Positions 20,817-30,332 of a DNA stretch of 64,000 nt are shown here, piece after piece. Source of the DNA: Thalassotalea hakodatensis. Lineage in GTDB: Bacteria; Pseudomonadota; Gammaproteobacteria; Enterobacterales; Alteromonadaceae. The notes under the pieces are model-generated. The model saw nothing but the letters and a program-made list of their open reading frames with translations. It was not told the origin of the DNA and ran no database searches. Each line of letters begins with the position of its first letter. The stretch's first letter is position 1. Position numbers and translations under genes: made by a program. The DNA is taken from contig NZ_AP027365.1 of assembly GCF_030295995.1 (NCBI RefSeq), positions 372,001 through 436,000 on the forward strand, in the 5' to 3' direction.

Positions 20817-21563
20817 ATGAAAGCGATATTAATATTCTTTTTGATGCAAATATTACCTTCAACAGCGAAGGAGTTTACGGTTGGTGTTCAAAACACTTCT
20901 TTTTATCCCTTGTATGATTTTCCTAACCCAAGCCATACGAAAGAACTTCTTGATGCGTTTGCAAAATCTAAAGGCTATACGTTTACGTATATAGTGCTAC
21001 CCGTTAAACGAACTAATTATTGGTACAAAGAAAATGCGATAGATTTTAAATATCCAGATAATAGACGTTGGACGAACGGCCGTAGTTATTATCCATTATT
21101 AACGTTTAGTTTACCCACAGTAGAGCTGTTGGCAGCAGCCATGGTACCAGTTAAAAAAGTAGGGCGTAAACGAGAGGAAATTAAACAGTTAGGCACTATA
21201 TTTGGCTTTCATCCAACCTTGTGGTTAGATTTAATCGAAAAAGGTAATACTGAAGTAGTTGAAAGCCCATCCACGTTAAATATTGTTAAACAAGCTACGC
21301 ATGGTTATGTCGATGCGTTGAACATTGAACCTGCCGTAGTGAAACATCATTTACGCTTATTAAATAAAGAAGGAGCACTAGTGATTGATAAGAGTTTGCC
21401 TCACGAAGTATATAGTTATCACCTTTCCACAATTCATTATCCTGAGGTATTAAAAGAATTCGATCAATTCCTCTTGAATAACCAGGCTTTGTTAGGAAAG
21501 CTTAAAAAAAAGTACAATATTGATGATATTAGCGCATACAAAAAAAATGAGCAGAATAAATAG
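20817..21563 (+). CDS. Orphan periplasmic substrate-binding-like protein
   Basis: This 248-aa protein looks like a small family-3 type periplasmic binding protein. A short hydrophobic leader (MKAILIFFLMQILPSTAKEF) is probably a signal peptide, followed by FTVGVQNTSFYPLYDF and the paired alpha/beta pattern of two lobes; NYWYKENAIDFKYPDNRRW resembles the region that reads out unusual ligands in Alteromonadales homologues. No transporter or sensor gene is adjacent, so it may feed a distant permease or a signalling receptor. GTGAGGGCAGTG precedes the ATG. The ligand is unknown. Confidence 0.6.
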   Translation: MKAILIFFLMQILPSTAKEFTVGVQNTSFYPLYDFPNPSHTKELLDAFAKSKGYTFTYIVLPVKRTNYWYKENAIDFKYPDNRRWTNGRSYYPLLTFSLPTVELLAAAMVPVKKVGRKREEIKQLGTIFGFHPTLWLDLIEKGNTEVVESPSTLNIVKQATHGYVDALNIEPAVVKHHLRLLNKEGALVIDKSLPHEVYSYHLSTIHYPEVLKEFDQFLLNNQALLGKLKKKYNIDDISAYKKNEQNK

Positions 21564-21956
21564 CCTAGCGATTTAACTTCCTTATATTCTTTTTCTTTTT
21601 AATATAGCGAGAATAAAGCATACCTGCTTAAGAACTACTTTGTCACTGTCGATCGAAAATGTTGAAAAATTACGAGTTTAAATTGGTTAACGGGCAGGAA
21701 ATGACAATTTTCCCCCGTTTATGCTCGTTTAATTGACTTTTAAACGAAAAATAACAACATAATTCAGCGTTAAGATACTGAGCATTAGTTATCGTTATGT
21801 GTATTAGGCATGAAAAGTCACTATGATCTTACTCAATGAGCTTTATTGACTTACTGGTCGGCCTTGCTAAGAGCCAAGATGATCTTTTACTATAGCTTGA
21901 AAGAATAAAAACAACAATTTTACTTTTAATTTTAATATAACGCACAAGGACAACCC
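21564..21956. other. Intergenic region before maeB, nothing definite
   Basis: This 393-bp AT-rich stretch holds no ORF I would support, no RNA gene and no strong terminator. TTGACT occurs at 21846-21851 but without a convincing -10 at the right distance. AAGGACAACCC at its end is the maeB ribosome binding region. A regulated promoter of maeB is the likely content. Confidence 0.5.
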
Positions 21957-23198
21957 ATGACGGACTTTCGCCAAAAAGCTCTCGATTATCATCAGTTTCC
22001 AAAACCAGGGAAAATAGGCATTGAATTAACTACACCAGCAGAAACTAGCCATGATTTAGCATTGGCATATAGCCCAGGTGTTGCAGAACCAGTGAGAGAG
22101 ATTGCCGAAAATCCAGAGGCTGTTTATCAATATACTGCTAAAGGAAATACCGTTGCTGTAATAACGAATGGTACGGCAATTTTAGGCTTGGGTAATTTGG
22201 GCGGTATGGCTGCAAAACCTGTGATGGAAGGTAAATCTTTACTCTTTAAACGCTTTGCAAATATTGATTCGATTGATCTAGAAGTAAAACATAAAACGGT
22301 TGAAGAATTTGTAACTACAGTTGCAAATATCGCAGACAGCTTTGGTGGCATCAACCTTGAAGATATAAAAGCCCCTGAATGTTTTGAAATTGAAAAAGCG
22401 TTAATAGAACGCTGTAAAGTGCCGGTGTTTCATGATGATCAACATGGTACTGCTATTGTGACTGCTGCGGGTATGATCAATGCACTTGAAATTCAAGGAA
22501 AAGAGCTACGCCATGCAAATATTGTATGTATGGGAGCAGGCGCAGCTGCTATTGCTTGCATGGAGTTATTGATTAATTGTGGTGCTCAGCGTGAAAGAAT
22601 TTATATGTTAGATACTAAAGGAGTTATTCATCCTCGTCGTAATGATCTAAATGAATATAAAAAGCTTTTTGCGAACAATACGGATAAAAGAACCCTTGAT
22701 GATGTCATTGATGGTGCAGATGTATTTGTTGGCGTATCAGGTCCAAATGTATTGTCAGCGGAGCAGGTAAAACTCATGGCAAAAAACCCTGTTATATTTG
22801 CCTGTTCAAACCCTGATCCTGAAATAAAGCCTGAAATTGCATTGGCAGCAAGAGATGATGTTATTATCGCCACGGGCCGTTCTGATTACCCTAACCAAGT
22901 GAATAATGTTTTATGTTTCCCCTTTATTTTTCGAGGAGCACTTGATGTACGTGCGCGTACCATCAACGATGAAATGAAGGTGGCTTGTGTACACGCTATT
23001 CGTGAAATAGCAAAAGAACCGGTACCAGATGAAGTATTATCAGCAAGTGGTGATAAGCAATTATCATTTGGCAAAGATTACATCATTCCTAAGCCTATGG
23101 ACCCAAGATTATGTCATCGGGTAGCTAAAGCGGTAGCACAAGCTGCGGTTGAATCTGGTGTTGCTGCATTATCATTACCCGAAAAATATGAAGACTAG
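21957..23198 (+). CDS. maeB: Malic enzyme, short form without phosphotransacetylase domain
   Basis: This enzyme oxidatively decarboxylates malate to pyruvate, linking the TCA cycle to NAD(P)H supply. AYSPGVAEPVREI, NGTAILGLGNLGG, FHDDQHGTAIV (metal-binding Asp pair) and the Rossmann loop GAGAAAIACMELL are typical. The E. coli MaeB has a C-terminal phosphotransacetylase-like domain of over 300 residues; this 413-aa protein ends before it, as in the Bacillus short forms. Cofactor preference (NAD or NADP) is not clear from what I can see. It is convergent with metJ. Confidence 0.9.
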   Translation: MTDFRQKALDYHQFPKPGKIGIELTTPAETSHDLALAYSPGVAEPVREIAENPEAVYQYTAKGNTVAVITNGTAILGLGNLGGMAAKPVMEGKSLLFKRFANIDSIDLEVKHKTVEEFVTTVANIADSFGGINLEDIKAPECFEIEKALIERCKVPVFHDDQHGTAIVTAAGMINALEIQGKELRHANIVCMGAGAAAIACMELLINCGAQRERIYMLDTKGVIHPRRNDLNEYKKLFANNTDKRTLDDVIDGADVFVGVSGPNVLSAEQVKLMAKNPVIFACSNPDPEIKPEIALAARDDVIIATGRSDYPNQVNNVLCFPFIFRGALDVRARTINDEMKVACVHAIREIAKEPVPDEVLSASGDKQLSFGKDYIIPKPMDPRLCHRVAKAVAQAAVESGVAALSLPEKYED

Positions 23199-23205
23199 TG
23201 GCTAA

Positions 23206-23245
23206 TGCATCGTTATTTTATGTGTTAAGTAACGATGCAAATATT
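23206..23245. terminator. Bidirectional terminator-like hairpin between maeB and metJ
   Basis: TGCATCGTTA (23206-23215) and TAACGATGCA (23230-23239) form a perfect 10-bp stem with a T-rich loop, followed by AATATTTTG. It lies in a convergent spacer and could stop both transcripts, though the T-tracts are modest. Confidence 0.55.
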
Positions 23246-23288
23246 TTGACTGAGTATGATAATGCGAACGTTGAATAATGATTTACTA

Positions 23289-23618
23289 TCAATCTTCATC
23301 GTCTTCAAAGACGCTAAAATCAGTAATGCCTTGCTCAGCTAAAGCATCGCGAATACTTTTAGGTAACCTATGCTCATTGTCTTTGGCAAGGTCTTCGTCG
23401 CTGGGTAATGGTTGGCCAGTGAAAGCGTGTAAAAACGCTTCACATAACAATTCACTATTTGTTGCATGACGTAAATTATTAATTTGGCGACGTGTTCGTT
23501 CGTCGGTTAACACTTTTAACACACGAATTGGAATCGACACGGTGATTTTTTTTACTTGCTCACTTTTTTTACCGTGTTCAGCATACGGGTTGATATATTC
23601 GCCATTCCATTCAGCCAT
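23289..23618 (-). CDS. metJ: Methionine repressor MetJ
   Basis: MetJ is a ribbon-helix-helix repressor that uses S-adenosylmethionine as corepressor. The DNA-contacting beta strand [15 protein letters not shown] and the [22 protein letters not shown] segment match E. coli MetJ closely. The length of 109 aa is a few residues longer at the C-terminus, ending in an acidic tail (FEDDED). It is divergent from metB, and the spacer carries two arrays of MetJ boxes, so autoregulation and control of metBL are expected. Confidence 0.97.
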   Translation of the reverse strand: MAEWNGEYINPYAEHGKKSEQVKKITVSIPIRVLKVLTDERTRRQINNLRHATNSELLCEAFLHAFTGQPLPSDEDLAKDNEHRLPKSIRDALAEQGITDFSVFEDDED

Positions 23619-23695
23619 GAAAGACCTCTAGTTACCTATAATACATAATTACGTTGATTTTACTGTTTGTAGCATCTTAGTCAATATGAATGTGT

Positions 23696-23719
23696 AGAAG
23701 TTTAGATGTCTAAAGTGCT
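23696..23719. promoter_or_regulatory. MetJ-box array 1
   Basis: Three contiguous 8-mers, AGAAGTTT, AGATGTCT and AAAGTGCT, resemble the consensus AGACGTCT, the middle one at 7 of 8. It is nearer to metJ and may serve metJ autoregulation. Confidence 0.6.
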
Positions 23720-23747
23720 TGATCCGATGCTTTATAACGTATAGACT
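23719..23747 (+). promoter_or_regulatory. Probable metB promoter
   Basis: TTGATC, a 17-bp spacer and TAGACT lie between the two MetJ-box arrays. The -10 overlaps the first 8-mer of array 2, so MetJ binding would block polymerase. Confidence 0.5.
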
Positions 23748-23766
23748 TTTGGACGTCCAAACATCT
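23743..23766. promoter_or_regulatory. MetJ-box array 2
   Basis: Tandem 8-mers AGACTTTT, GGACGTCC and AAACATCT match the AGACGTCT repeat pattern, with the core GGACGTCC matching six of eight. It overlaps the putative metB -10. Confidence 0.75.
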
Positions 23767-23801
23767 ATTTGGTTGGTAACTGTAGCAAAAAGGTGAGTAA
23801 T

Positions 23802-24962
23802 ATGAAAAATAGCAAATTAGCAACCACTGCGGTAAGAGCTGGTATAAATACAGATCAACATCATGGTGCTGTGATCCCTGCCATACACCTTTCAAGCACT
23901 TATGCATTGAAAGGCTTTAATGATAAACGCCAATTTGACTATTCTCGTACGGGGAACCCAACGCGCGCTACATTTGCTCAAGCGATCGCTGACTTAGAAG
24001 GCGGTTCTGTTGGTATTGTTACTTCCACAGGAATGTCAGCGGTACATTTAATTTGTCAGCTGTTATCAACTGACGATTTAGTGATTATTCCACATGACTG
24101 TTATGGTGGTAGTTATCGATTATTTACCCATTTGGCTAAGCGAGGCCAATTCAAATTACTGGTAGTAGATCAAAATGATCAAGCAGCATTCAAAGAAGCC
24201 CTATCACAACAGCCTAAACTCGTGCTCGTTGAAACGCCAAGTAACCCGTTAATGCGTATTGTCGATATTGCGCAAGTGGTTAAGCAAAGTCATGACGTTA
24301 ATGCGCTTGTCGCTGTAGACAACACCTTTTTATCTCCAATATTACAACAACCTCTCGCCCTAGGAGCTGATATTGTTTTTCACTCTACTACCAAATTTAT
24401 CAATGGACACAGTGATGTCGTTGGCGGGGTGCTGGTCACAAAAGATCAAGCACTTGGAGAAGAACTAGCATGGTGGGCGAACTGTATTGGAATTACAGGC
24501 TCTGCATTTGATAGTTATTTAGCGTTAAGAGGGCTAAAAACTTTACCCATTCGCATGAAGCAACATCAAGAAAATGCCGATGCAGTCGCAAATTTTTTAC
24601 GTGAACATGGTGCAGTTGAACGGGTTTATTATCCTGGTTTTGAAGATCATCCAGGTCATCGTATCGCTATGCAACAACAAACGGCCCATGGTTCGATGAT
24701 GAGCTTTGAAATTAAAGGCGGCGTAGAGGCTGTAAAAGTACTTTTCGATAATCTTTCATTATTTACGTTGGCGCAATCATTAGGCGGTGTTGAAAGCTTA
24801 ATTAGCCATCCTTCAACAATGACTCATGCAGGGATGGAATTATCGGCTCAAATTGCAGCAGGTATTAGCCAGTCATTAGTGCGTATTTCTGTTGGAATTG
24901 AAGATATTGAAGATATTCTTTCTGATTTAAACCATGGCTTAAGCGTAAGCCAAAAAGTCTAG
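23802..24962 (+). CDS. metB: Cystathionine gamma-synthase
   Basis: MetB condenses an acylated homoserine with cysteine to give cystathionine in methionine synthesis. The PLP lysine is K198 in HSTTKFINGHSD, the same position as in E. coli; SRTGNPTRATFAQ and the SLGGVESLISHP substrate loop are also present. The start chosen is ATG 23802 behind AAGGTGAG; an upstream in-frame TTG at 23769 falls in the operator. The length of 386 aa equals the E. coli enzyme. metL follows after 24 bp as one operon. Confidence 0.95.
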   Translation: MKNSKLATTAVRAGINTDQHHGAVIPAIHLSSTYALKGFNDKRQFDYSRTGNPTRATFAQAIADLEGGSVGIVTSTGMSAVHLICQLLSTDDLVIIPHDCYGGSYRLFTHLAKRGQFKLLVVDQNDQAAFKEALSQQPKLVLVETPSNPLMRIVDIAQVVKQSHDVNALVAVDNTFLSPILQQPLALGADIVFHSTTKFINGHSDVVGGVLVTKDQALGEELAWWANCIGITGSAFDSYLALRGLKTLPIRMKQHQENADAVANFLREHGAVERVYYPGFEDHPGHRIAMQQQTAHGSMMSFEIKGGVEAVKVLFDNLSLFTLAQSLGGVESLISHPSTMTHAGMELSAQIAAGISQSLVRISVGIEDIEDILSDLNHGLSVSQKV

Positions 24963-24986
24963 TTACCGAATTAAGTTGAAGAAGAA

Positions 24987-27452
24987 ATGAATCAAACTAA
25001 CGTAGTTGAACAATTTAGTGCTGATAAAAACCAATTAGCGAAACATGCAACGAATGTCCATAAATTTGGTGGTAGCTCGTTGGCATCAGTACAGTGTGTT
25101 GAACGTGTCGTTGAAATAATACGACAACATTGCCAAATAAATGATGTTATTGTTGTGTCGGCCAATGGTGATACGACTGACGCTTTGTTTGATATTTACC
25201 ACCAAGCGTTAGCTCAAACCGATTCATTATCGACGCAAATATTAGCTTTGCAAGATCAACAAGCGAGTTTGATCAATCAGTTGTTAAATGCTGCCAGTGC
25301 AGCACGATTAACAATGCAACTTGCTGAAGATATTGAGCAAATTACGCAATGGATGGTGTCAAAACCAGTGCAATATGAAGCTGACTTACTTGCATACGGA
25401 GAAGTATGGTCTGCTAGATTATTATCATCAGTGCTCAGCGAAACGGTTTGCCCGAGTTATTACCTTGATGCGCGCGATTTTCTAGTGATAAATAATCAAG
25501 TAGATTGCTTTGTTGAACGAGATGAAAGTTTACAGCAATTTAAAGAATGTCTTAAAGCTAATCAGCTAGCGATTGTCACCGGGTATATTTGTAAAGATAT
25601 TGAAGGTAAAAGCTGCACGTTAGGGCGTAATGGTAGTGATTATTCCGCAACAATTTTAGCCTCATTTACTGCGGCAACTAATGTGACTTTATGGACAGAT
25701 GTTGATGGTATTTATAGTGCAGATCCTCGTGTTGTGCCGCAAGCTCGTAAACTGCACCGCTTACCTAATGGTGTGGCAAAGGAGTTAGGCCGATTGGGCA
25801 ACCCTGTGTTACACGCTAAAACATTACAACCCATTACAGCAACTGATACACATTTACATGTAGCAAGTAGCTTTGACCCTGACGTACCTGGTACTGAAAT
25901 TGGTAAGTTTGGGCAAATTGCTAAACAAGAGCTATCTGTTACCTATACCAATGATTTAATTTTGGCGCAATCTGAGAGCTTTGTTGGGGATTCTGGTATT
26001 CAAGCTGAGCGTGTTTTTAATGCACTTGGCGCTGATACTAGAGCAGGTTTTATTGTCATTAAACAAGAACAACAGAAGGGGGTAAGCCAATGGTTAGCTG
26101 CCCATGATACGGAAGTATCTTTCACTCCGTGCGCTATTCTTGCCGTTGTTGGTCATAACGTTGTTGAACAAGGACAAGTAAAGGCCAGATTTAAACGTGC
26201 GCTGCGTCACCAATCTTGCTTTTCTGTTGTCAATTCGCAAAGTGCACATAGCCTGATTGCCATTTTAATCAATCCGTGTACCACTGAATTATTAAACAAT
26301 GTACACCATGAAATGACAAAGGATGCCCGTCATATCGGTATGGTGGTTGCAGGCTTAGGGAATATTGGTCAACGCTTTCTTGAAATGTTACCAGCACAAT
26401 TGACATCAATCGCGGTATTAGAAAATGTGCATTTAGTTGGGTTAATTTCATCTCGTAAGGCACTAGTGAATACTGACGGTATTGAAGTAAATCAAGCATT
26501 AGAGTTGTTTGCTGAACAAGCGCAGAGTTATGATAATGAGTTGTTATTTTCATGGCTAAGTAACCATCCGTATGACGAATTAATTGTTGTTGACATCACA
26601 CCAAGTGAATCGTTTAGCCAGTTATATTTGCCTTTTTTCCAACGAGGAATTCATATTATTGGTGCAAACAAGTGGGCTGCTTCTTCACCTACTGAAGAAT
26701 ACCAATGTTTAGTTGATACATCTCGAGATAACAAAAGCATTTGGCTAGGTAATACCACGGTTGGTGCAGGCTTACCGGTAAATTATGCGATTGAAGATCT
26801 TAATCGAAGCGGTGACAACATCACGGAATTGTCGGGCATATTTTCAGGCACGTTATCATGGTTATTTCAAACCTATGATGGCAGCGTACCATTTTCGACT
26901 TTACTACTCGATGCACTCGCACAGGGGATCACTGAGCCTGACCCCCGAGAAGATTTATCCGGTAGAGATGTACAGAGAAAATTACTTATTTTAGCAAGAG
27001 CCGCTGGTTTTAATTTATCGTTATCGGATATTTCTCGACAAGACTTAGTACCGGATACGTTACAATCGTTATCGACTCAAGAGTTTTTAGCGTCAGCGGA
27101 GCAGTTAGATACGTTTTTTGCGCAAGCGTTAGATGATGCGAATAATAAAAATGCGTGTATTCGATACATTGCGAATTTTTCGGCAGATCAACACGGAAAA
27201 CTGCATGCGGAAGTAAAATTAGCGGTCTTACCGAATACACATGCGTTTGCAAACTTAACGCCGTGCGACAATATTTTTCAAATTAAGAGTGGTTGGTATC
27301 AAGACAATCCGCTTATTATCAGAGGCCCTGGTGCCGGTAGAGATGTAACTGCCGGTGGCTTGCACTCTGATCTTGTGGCGATGTGTCAACAACTTGTGAA
27401 TCGCAGATCAGTTGTTAAACTTAAAGGCATTGAAGAAAATAACGACGTATAA
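24987..27452 (+). CDS. metL: Bifunctional aspartokinase / homoserine dehydrogenase II
   Basis: MetL phosphorylates aspartate and reduces aspartate semialdehyde, steps 1 and 3 to homoserine. The kinase domain starts at KFGGSS (26-31) and includes TLGRNGSDYSA; a regulatory region follows; the dehydrogenase domain begins near residue 450 with VVAGLGNIGQRF and contains GANKWAA and the catalytic GIFSGTLSWLF segment. The length of 821 aa is near the E. coli 810. Position after metB behind MetJ boxes supports the methionine-controlled isozyme rather than ThrA. Confidence 0.95.
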   Translation: MNQTNVVEQFSADKNQLAKHATNVHKFGGSSLASVQCVERVVEIIRQHCQINDVIVVSANGDTTDALFDIYHQALAQTDSLSTQILALQDQQASLINQLLNAASAARLTMQLAEDIEQITQWMVSKPVQYEADLLAYGEVWSARLLSSVLSETVCPSYYLDARDFLVINNQVDCFVERDESLQQFKECLKANQLAIVTGYICKDIEGKSCTLGRNGSDYSATILASFTAATNVTLWTDVDGIYSADPRVVPQARKLHRLPNGVAKELGRLGNPVLHAKTLQPITATDTHLHVASSFDPDVPGTEIGKFGQIAKQELSVTYTNDLILAQSESFVGDSGIQAERVFNALGADTRAGFIVIKQEQQKGVSQWLAAHDTEVSFTPCAILAVVGHNVVEQGQVKARFKRALRHQSCFSVVNSQSAHSLIAILINPCTTELLNNVHHEMTKDARHIGMVVAGLGNIGQRFLEMLPAQLTSIAVLENVHLVGLISSRKALVNTDGIEVNQALELFAEQAQSYDNELLFSWLSNHPYDELIVVDITPSESFSQLYLPFFQRGIHIIGANKWAASSPTEEYQCLVDTSRDNKSIWLGNTTVGAGLPVNYAIEDLNRSGDNITELSGIFSGTLSWLFQTYDGSVPFSTLLLDALAQGITEPDPREDLSGRDVQRKLLILARAAGFNLSLSDISRQDLVPDTLQSLSTQEFLASAEQLDTFFAQALDDANNKNACIRYIANFSADQHGKLHAEVKLAVLPNTHAFANLTPCDNIFQIKSGWYQDNPLIIRGPGAGRDVTAGGLHSDLVAMCQQLVNRRSVVKLKGIEENNDV

Positions 27453-27473
27453 TAATTTTTGGCTTATTATACG
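27446..27473. repeat. Inverted repeat across the metL stop codon
   Basis: CGTATAATAA (27446-27455) and TTATTATACG (27464-27473) pair perfectly around TTTTTGGC, with the stop codon inside the left arm. It lacks a T-run, so termination is uncertain. Confidence 0.45.
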
Positions 27474-27683
27474 AAACTAAGATATGTATTAAGTAACAAT
27501 AAGACGATTCATTTGTGCCTGTTCATAGTGTTTTTTAGCATGTTTATTATCTCAACGGTGTTTCATCGTACCTTATAGTTAGCAAATAGAAGCGAAATAT
27601 TCGTATGATTGAAGCTGTTGGACCAATGGGTAAAAGTAAAGTTTTATGGGATATAGTGATTCTACAGACACAAAGTATTATAT

Positions 27684-29144
27684 ATGGCTAACAAAATAGA
27701 CACTAAATTTACATTACAAGTCAAAGCGTTATTAAATAAACTGTATGGTCGCAGTGTATTGAAAGATTCATTGCTTGAACAAGCAATAGAGTTTTATGAA
27801 AAACAGCCGTTTTATCAACACAAGCTGGATAACTTAACTCAGCAAATCAACGAATTGAATACTCAAAATGGGGATGCCAGCGCGAAGCGGCAGCTTGATA
27901 AGCTCGAACGTGAATACCGTGATATCAAGCAAGAGTTTAAGTTTGAAAGCAATGACAGATACAAATACCTTTATAATATATGTAAGGAAATCCTATCCTT
28001 AACAGAAGGTGCTACTTTTGCAGAAACTATTCGAAAATCAGCGCAAATGCTCGGCACCATTCAATTACTATGTCCTACGGTAGGAAAACGTGTTGCCGAA
28101 GTAAATGAACGTAGTAAACCCTTATATAAATCAGTTCTGACCTTACGCTTGCTAGATCAGCTTTGTATTGATAAAGCGATGGTTGCAAATGATGGACATG
28201 TTAAATCAGTGCTCGGTGCTCTATCAGGAGATGCGTTTAAAACGATGCAGGAACTTGACAAGGATACTCATGAAGCATTTATTGAAAACGTTAAAATTCC
28301 TGTGGTTATGGCTTCCCTATTGCAAGATATTGGGCATTTTCATCCAGAAGCGCAGCGAATTGTAAAAGGCGCTGATGGTACCTTAGATCCCCATCGCACT
28401 TTACCCGTAGAAGAACGAAAAGCGCTGCTGCAAATTAATTATCGAGAAACAGTGAAATTTCTAATTGATGGTATTGGCGCCCCTATTTATGTAGGTAATT
28501 CTAAGGCAGATAGAGATAAATTTAATGTCGCTGAACATAAAAAATTAATATTCATTAAGCATTTATTAAAAAGTGCAATTGCACCTAAATTGGGTGTCGG
28601 TAACTTGATTAAAGTACCACAAATTTATACGTCGATAATTTTGTCAACGAAAGACAGTTATAATTATAAATTACTGCCTAAGGTATATCAGGCGTTAAAT
28701 CAAAATGCTGAGCGAGGCACCTGTAGCCCTCTGGTAGTTGATACATTACGAAAAATTACAGGAGATTTTCCACAAGGATTTGGCGTTACTTTTATTCCTA
28801 AAGATTCCGATGGAAAAAGTGGAGATCATTATGAATACGCCATAGTAAATCAACTCTACCCTAAAGATCCGAAACACCCATTATGTCGTGCTGCAACGCG
28901 AGGGCTAACCTTTATAAGTCACGGACAAGATATTGAAATAGTAGATGACATTAGTTTGTATAATACAGATACAGCAAAAAAATTCGCCGCATTAAGTAAA
29001 GATCGTTTAAATGAAATTTTAGAAAAGTTAGCTTCCAACTACCAAGAAAGAAAACAATTGGATCTGCTACCAAGATGTTGGCATGCAGGTGAGTTTTTTG
29101 GTTTACCTAATCACCAAAAGCTTTGGAATAAAACGGCTAATTAG
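27684..29144 (+). CDS. Conserved protein of unknown function with an HD-like segment
   Basis: I do not recognise a named family for this 486-aa soluble protein. Residues about 40-90 are a charged coiled coil (LDNLTQQINELN, KRQLDKLEREYRD). Around 205-275 there is a segment like a decayed HD or HD-GYP site: LLQDIGHFH (from residue 213), then LPVEERKALLQINYRETVKFL, where HD-GYP proteins have L-T-x-E-E...H-P. Key metal residues are not all present, so catalysis is doubtful. It lies 57 bp upstream of a GGDEF protein, suggesting but not proving a c-di-GMP link. ATATATGG is the start; there is no clear Shine-Dalgarno. Confidence 0.55.
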   Translation: MANKIDTKFTLQVKALLNKLYGRSVLKDSLLEQAIEFYEKQPFYQHKLDNLTQQINELNTQNGDASAKRQLDKLEREYRDIKQEFKFESNDRYKYLYNICKEILSLTEGATFAETIRKSAQMLGTIQLLCPTVGKRVAEVNERSKPLYKSVLTLRLLDQLCIDKAMVANDGHVKSVLGALSGDAFKTMQELDKDTHEAFIENVKIPVVMASLLQDIGHFHPEAQRIVKGADGTLDPHRTLPVEERKALLQINYRETVKFLIDGIGAPIYVGNSKADRDKFNVAEHKKLIFIKHLLKSAIAPKLGVGNLIKVPQIYTSIILSTKDSYNYKLLPKVYQALNQNAERGTCSPLVVDTLRKITGDFPQGFGVTFIPKDSDGKSGDHYEYAIVNQLYPKDPKHPLCRAATRGLTFISHGQDIEIVDDISLYNTDTAKKFAALSKDRLNEILEKLASNYQERKQLDLLPRCWHAGEFFGLPNHQKLWNKTAN

Positions 29145-29201
29145 TCATGTGTTTAGGAATATTTATGCTAATATAACGTGGTGACGAACAAGGAATGTAG
29201 T

Positions 29202-30332
29202 ATGAGCACACATGTTGAGATCGCACTTGCGGTCATTTTAATTTCATTAGTAATGTTTTTTGCGTCTTTGCTTTTTCATGATAAAGCAGGAGACAAACCA
29301 GCGCGAATTGCTTTTCGAACTTTTTACTTCTCCGCGATTCTTTTTTTTATTTCTATTTCTAATTTTGTTAGTGAACCAGCACCGTTTAATGATTTACTGA
29401 CTGACATCTTTTTCGCCATCTCAAATGCTAGTTTAACGTTAGGCATTTTATGGCGTTGTAAAAGCCGTTTACCTGAAGAGTTAGTATATGGCTTAACGAC
29501 ACTCTATTTATGTCTGGACGTTTTTATCAATGCGTATAGTGTGCAGTTTGCATATAGCTATAATGTTATTTGTTCACTGATTTGTGCCTATGCATTGTTA
29601 AATCGTCAAGATGGTGTCAACACTGGTGATAAAGGCATGGCTGCAATTTTATTTGTACATGCAGTGTTATTAATTATCAATCTTATCAGCGTAACCGGAG
29701 TCGTAGAAGCAGGGTTATACAGCAAGTTTATGACGGTGGTGTTTGTCTTTGCACCAGCATATATGGCAGGTTTGACAATCTTTCTTTTTGCCAGCTATAT
29801 GTTAGACGCACGTAAAGCACTAGAAATTCAAGCAACAACCGATCCATTAACTGGCCTATATAATCGACGTTTCTTCTTTGAACAAGCAAAGCTTGCATTA
29901 TCCACCAGTGAACGTCATGGCGAACCTTTATGCTTAATGATGTGTGATATTGATCACTTTAAAGACATTAATGACTCATTTGGTCATAAAGCTGGTGACA
30001 GCGCAATTAAAGCTTTTTCAAACGTATTACAGGCGTCTTTGCGTGTAGAAGATGTTTTGGCGCGCTATGGTGGCGAAGAGTTTGTTATTTTATTGCCACA
30101 AACTAGCTTAAGTAAGGCGCAACATGTTGCGGAAAGAATGCGTAGCGAAACTGAAAATATCGCTTTAGCCTCTGAAAAAGGTTGCATTAATATCACTGCT
30201 AGCTTCGGTGTTTGCCAAGTAGGTGAATTTAAAGATATTGAAACCTCTATAAATCACGCTGATAAAGCAATGTATGCCGCTAAATCAGCTGGCCGAAATA
30301 ACGTAAAAACCTATTCGGCCGTTTTAACTTAA
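29202..30332 (+). CDS. Membrane-bound GGDEF diguanylate cyclase
   Basis: This 376-aa protein should make c-di-GMP from two GTP. About six hydrophobic helices occupy residues 5-205, with no recognisable named sensor domain. The GGDEF domain (about 212-372) has TDPLTGLYNRRFF, DIDHFKDINDSFGH, the active site GGEEF (290-294) and an intact inhibitory site R-V-E-D (281-284) five residues before it, so product inhibition is expected. ATG 29202 has AAGGA seven bases upstream; GTGs at 29178 and 29181 are alternatives. Its stop codon overlaps the convergent argE stop. The sensed signal is unknown. Confidence 0.9.
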   Translation: MSTHVEIALAVILISLVMFFASLLFHDKAGDKPARIAFRTFYFSAILFFISISNFVSEPAPFNDLLTDIFFAISNASLTLGILWRCKSRLPEELVYGLTTLYLCLDVFINAYSVQFAYSYNVICSLICAYALLNRQDGVNTGDKGMAAILFVHAVLLIINLISVTGVVEAGLYSKFMTVVFVFAPAYMAGLTIFLFASYMLDARKALEIQATTDPLTGLYNRRFFFEQAKLALSTSERHGEPLCLMMCDIDHFKDINDSFGHKAGDSAIKAFSNVLQASLRVEDVLARYGGEEFVILLPQTSLSKAQHVAERMRSETENIALASEKGCINITASFGVCQVGEFKDIETSINHADKAMYAAKSAGRNNVKTYSAVLT

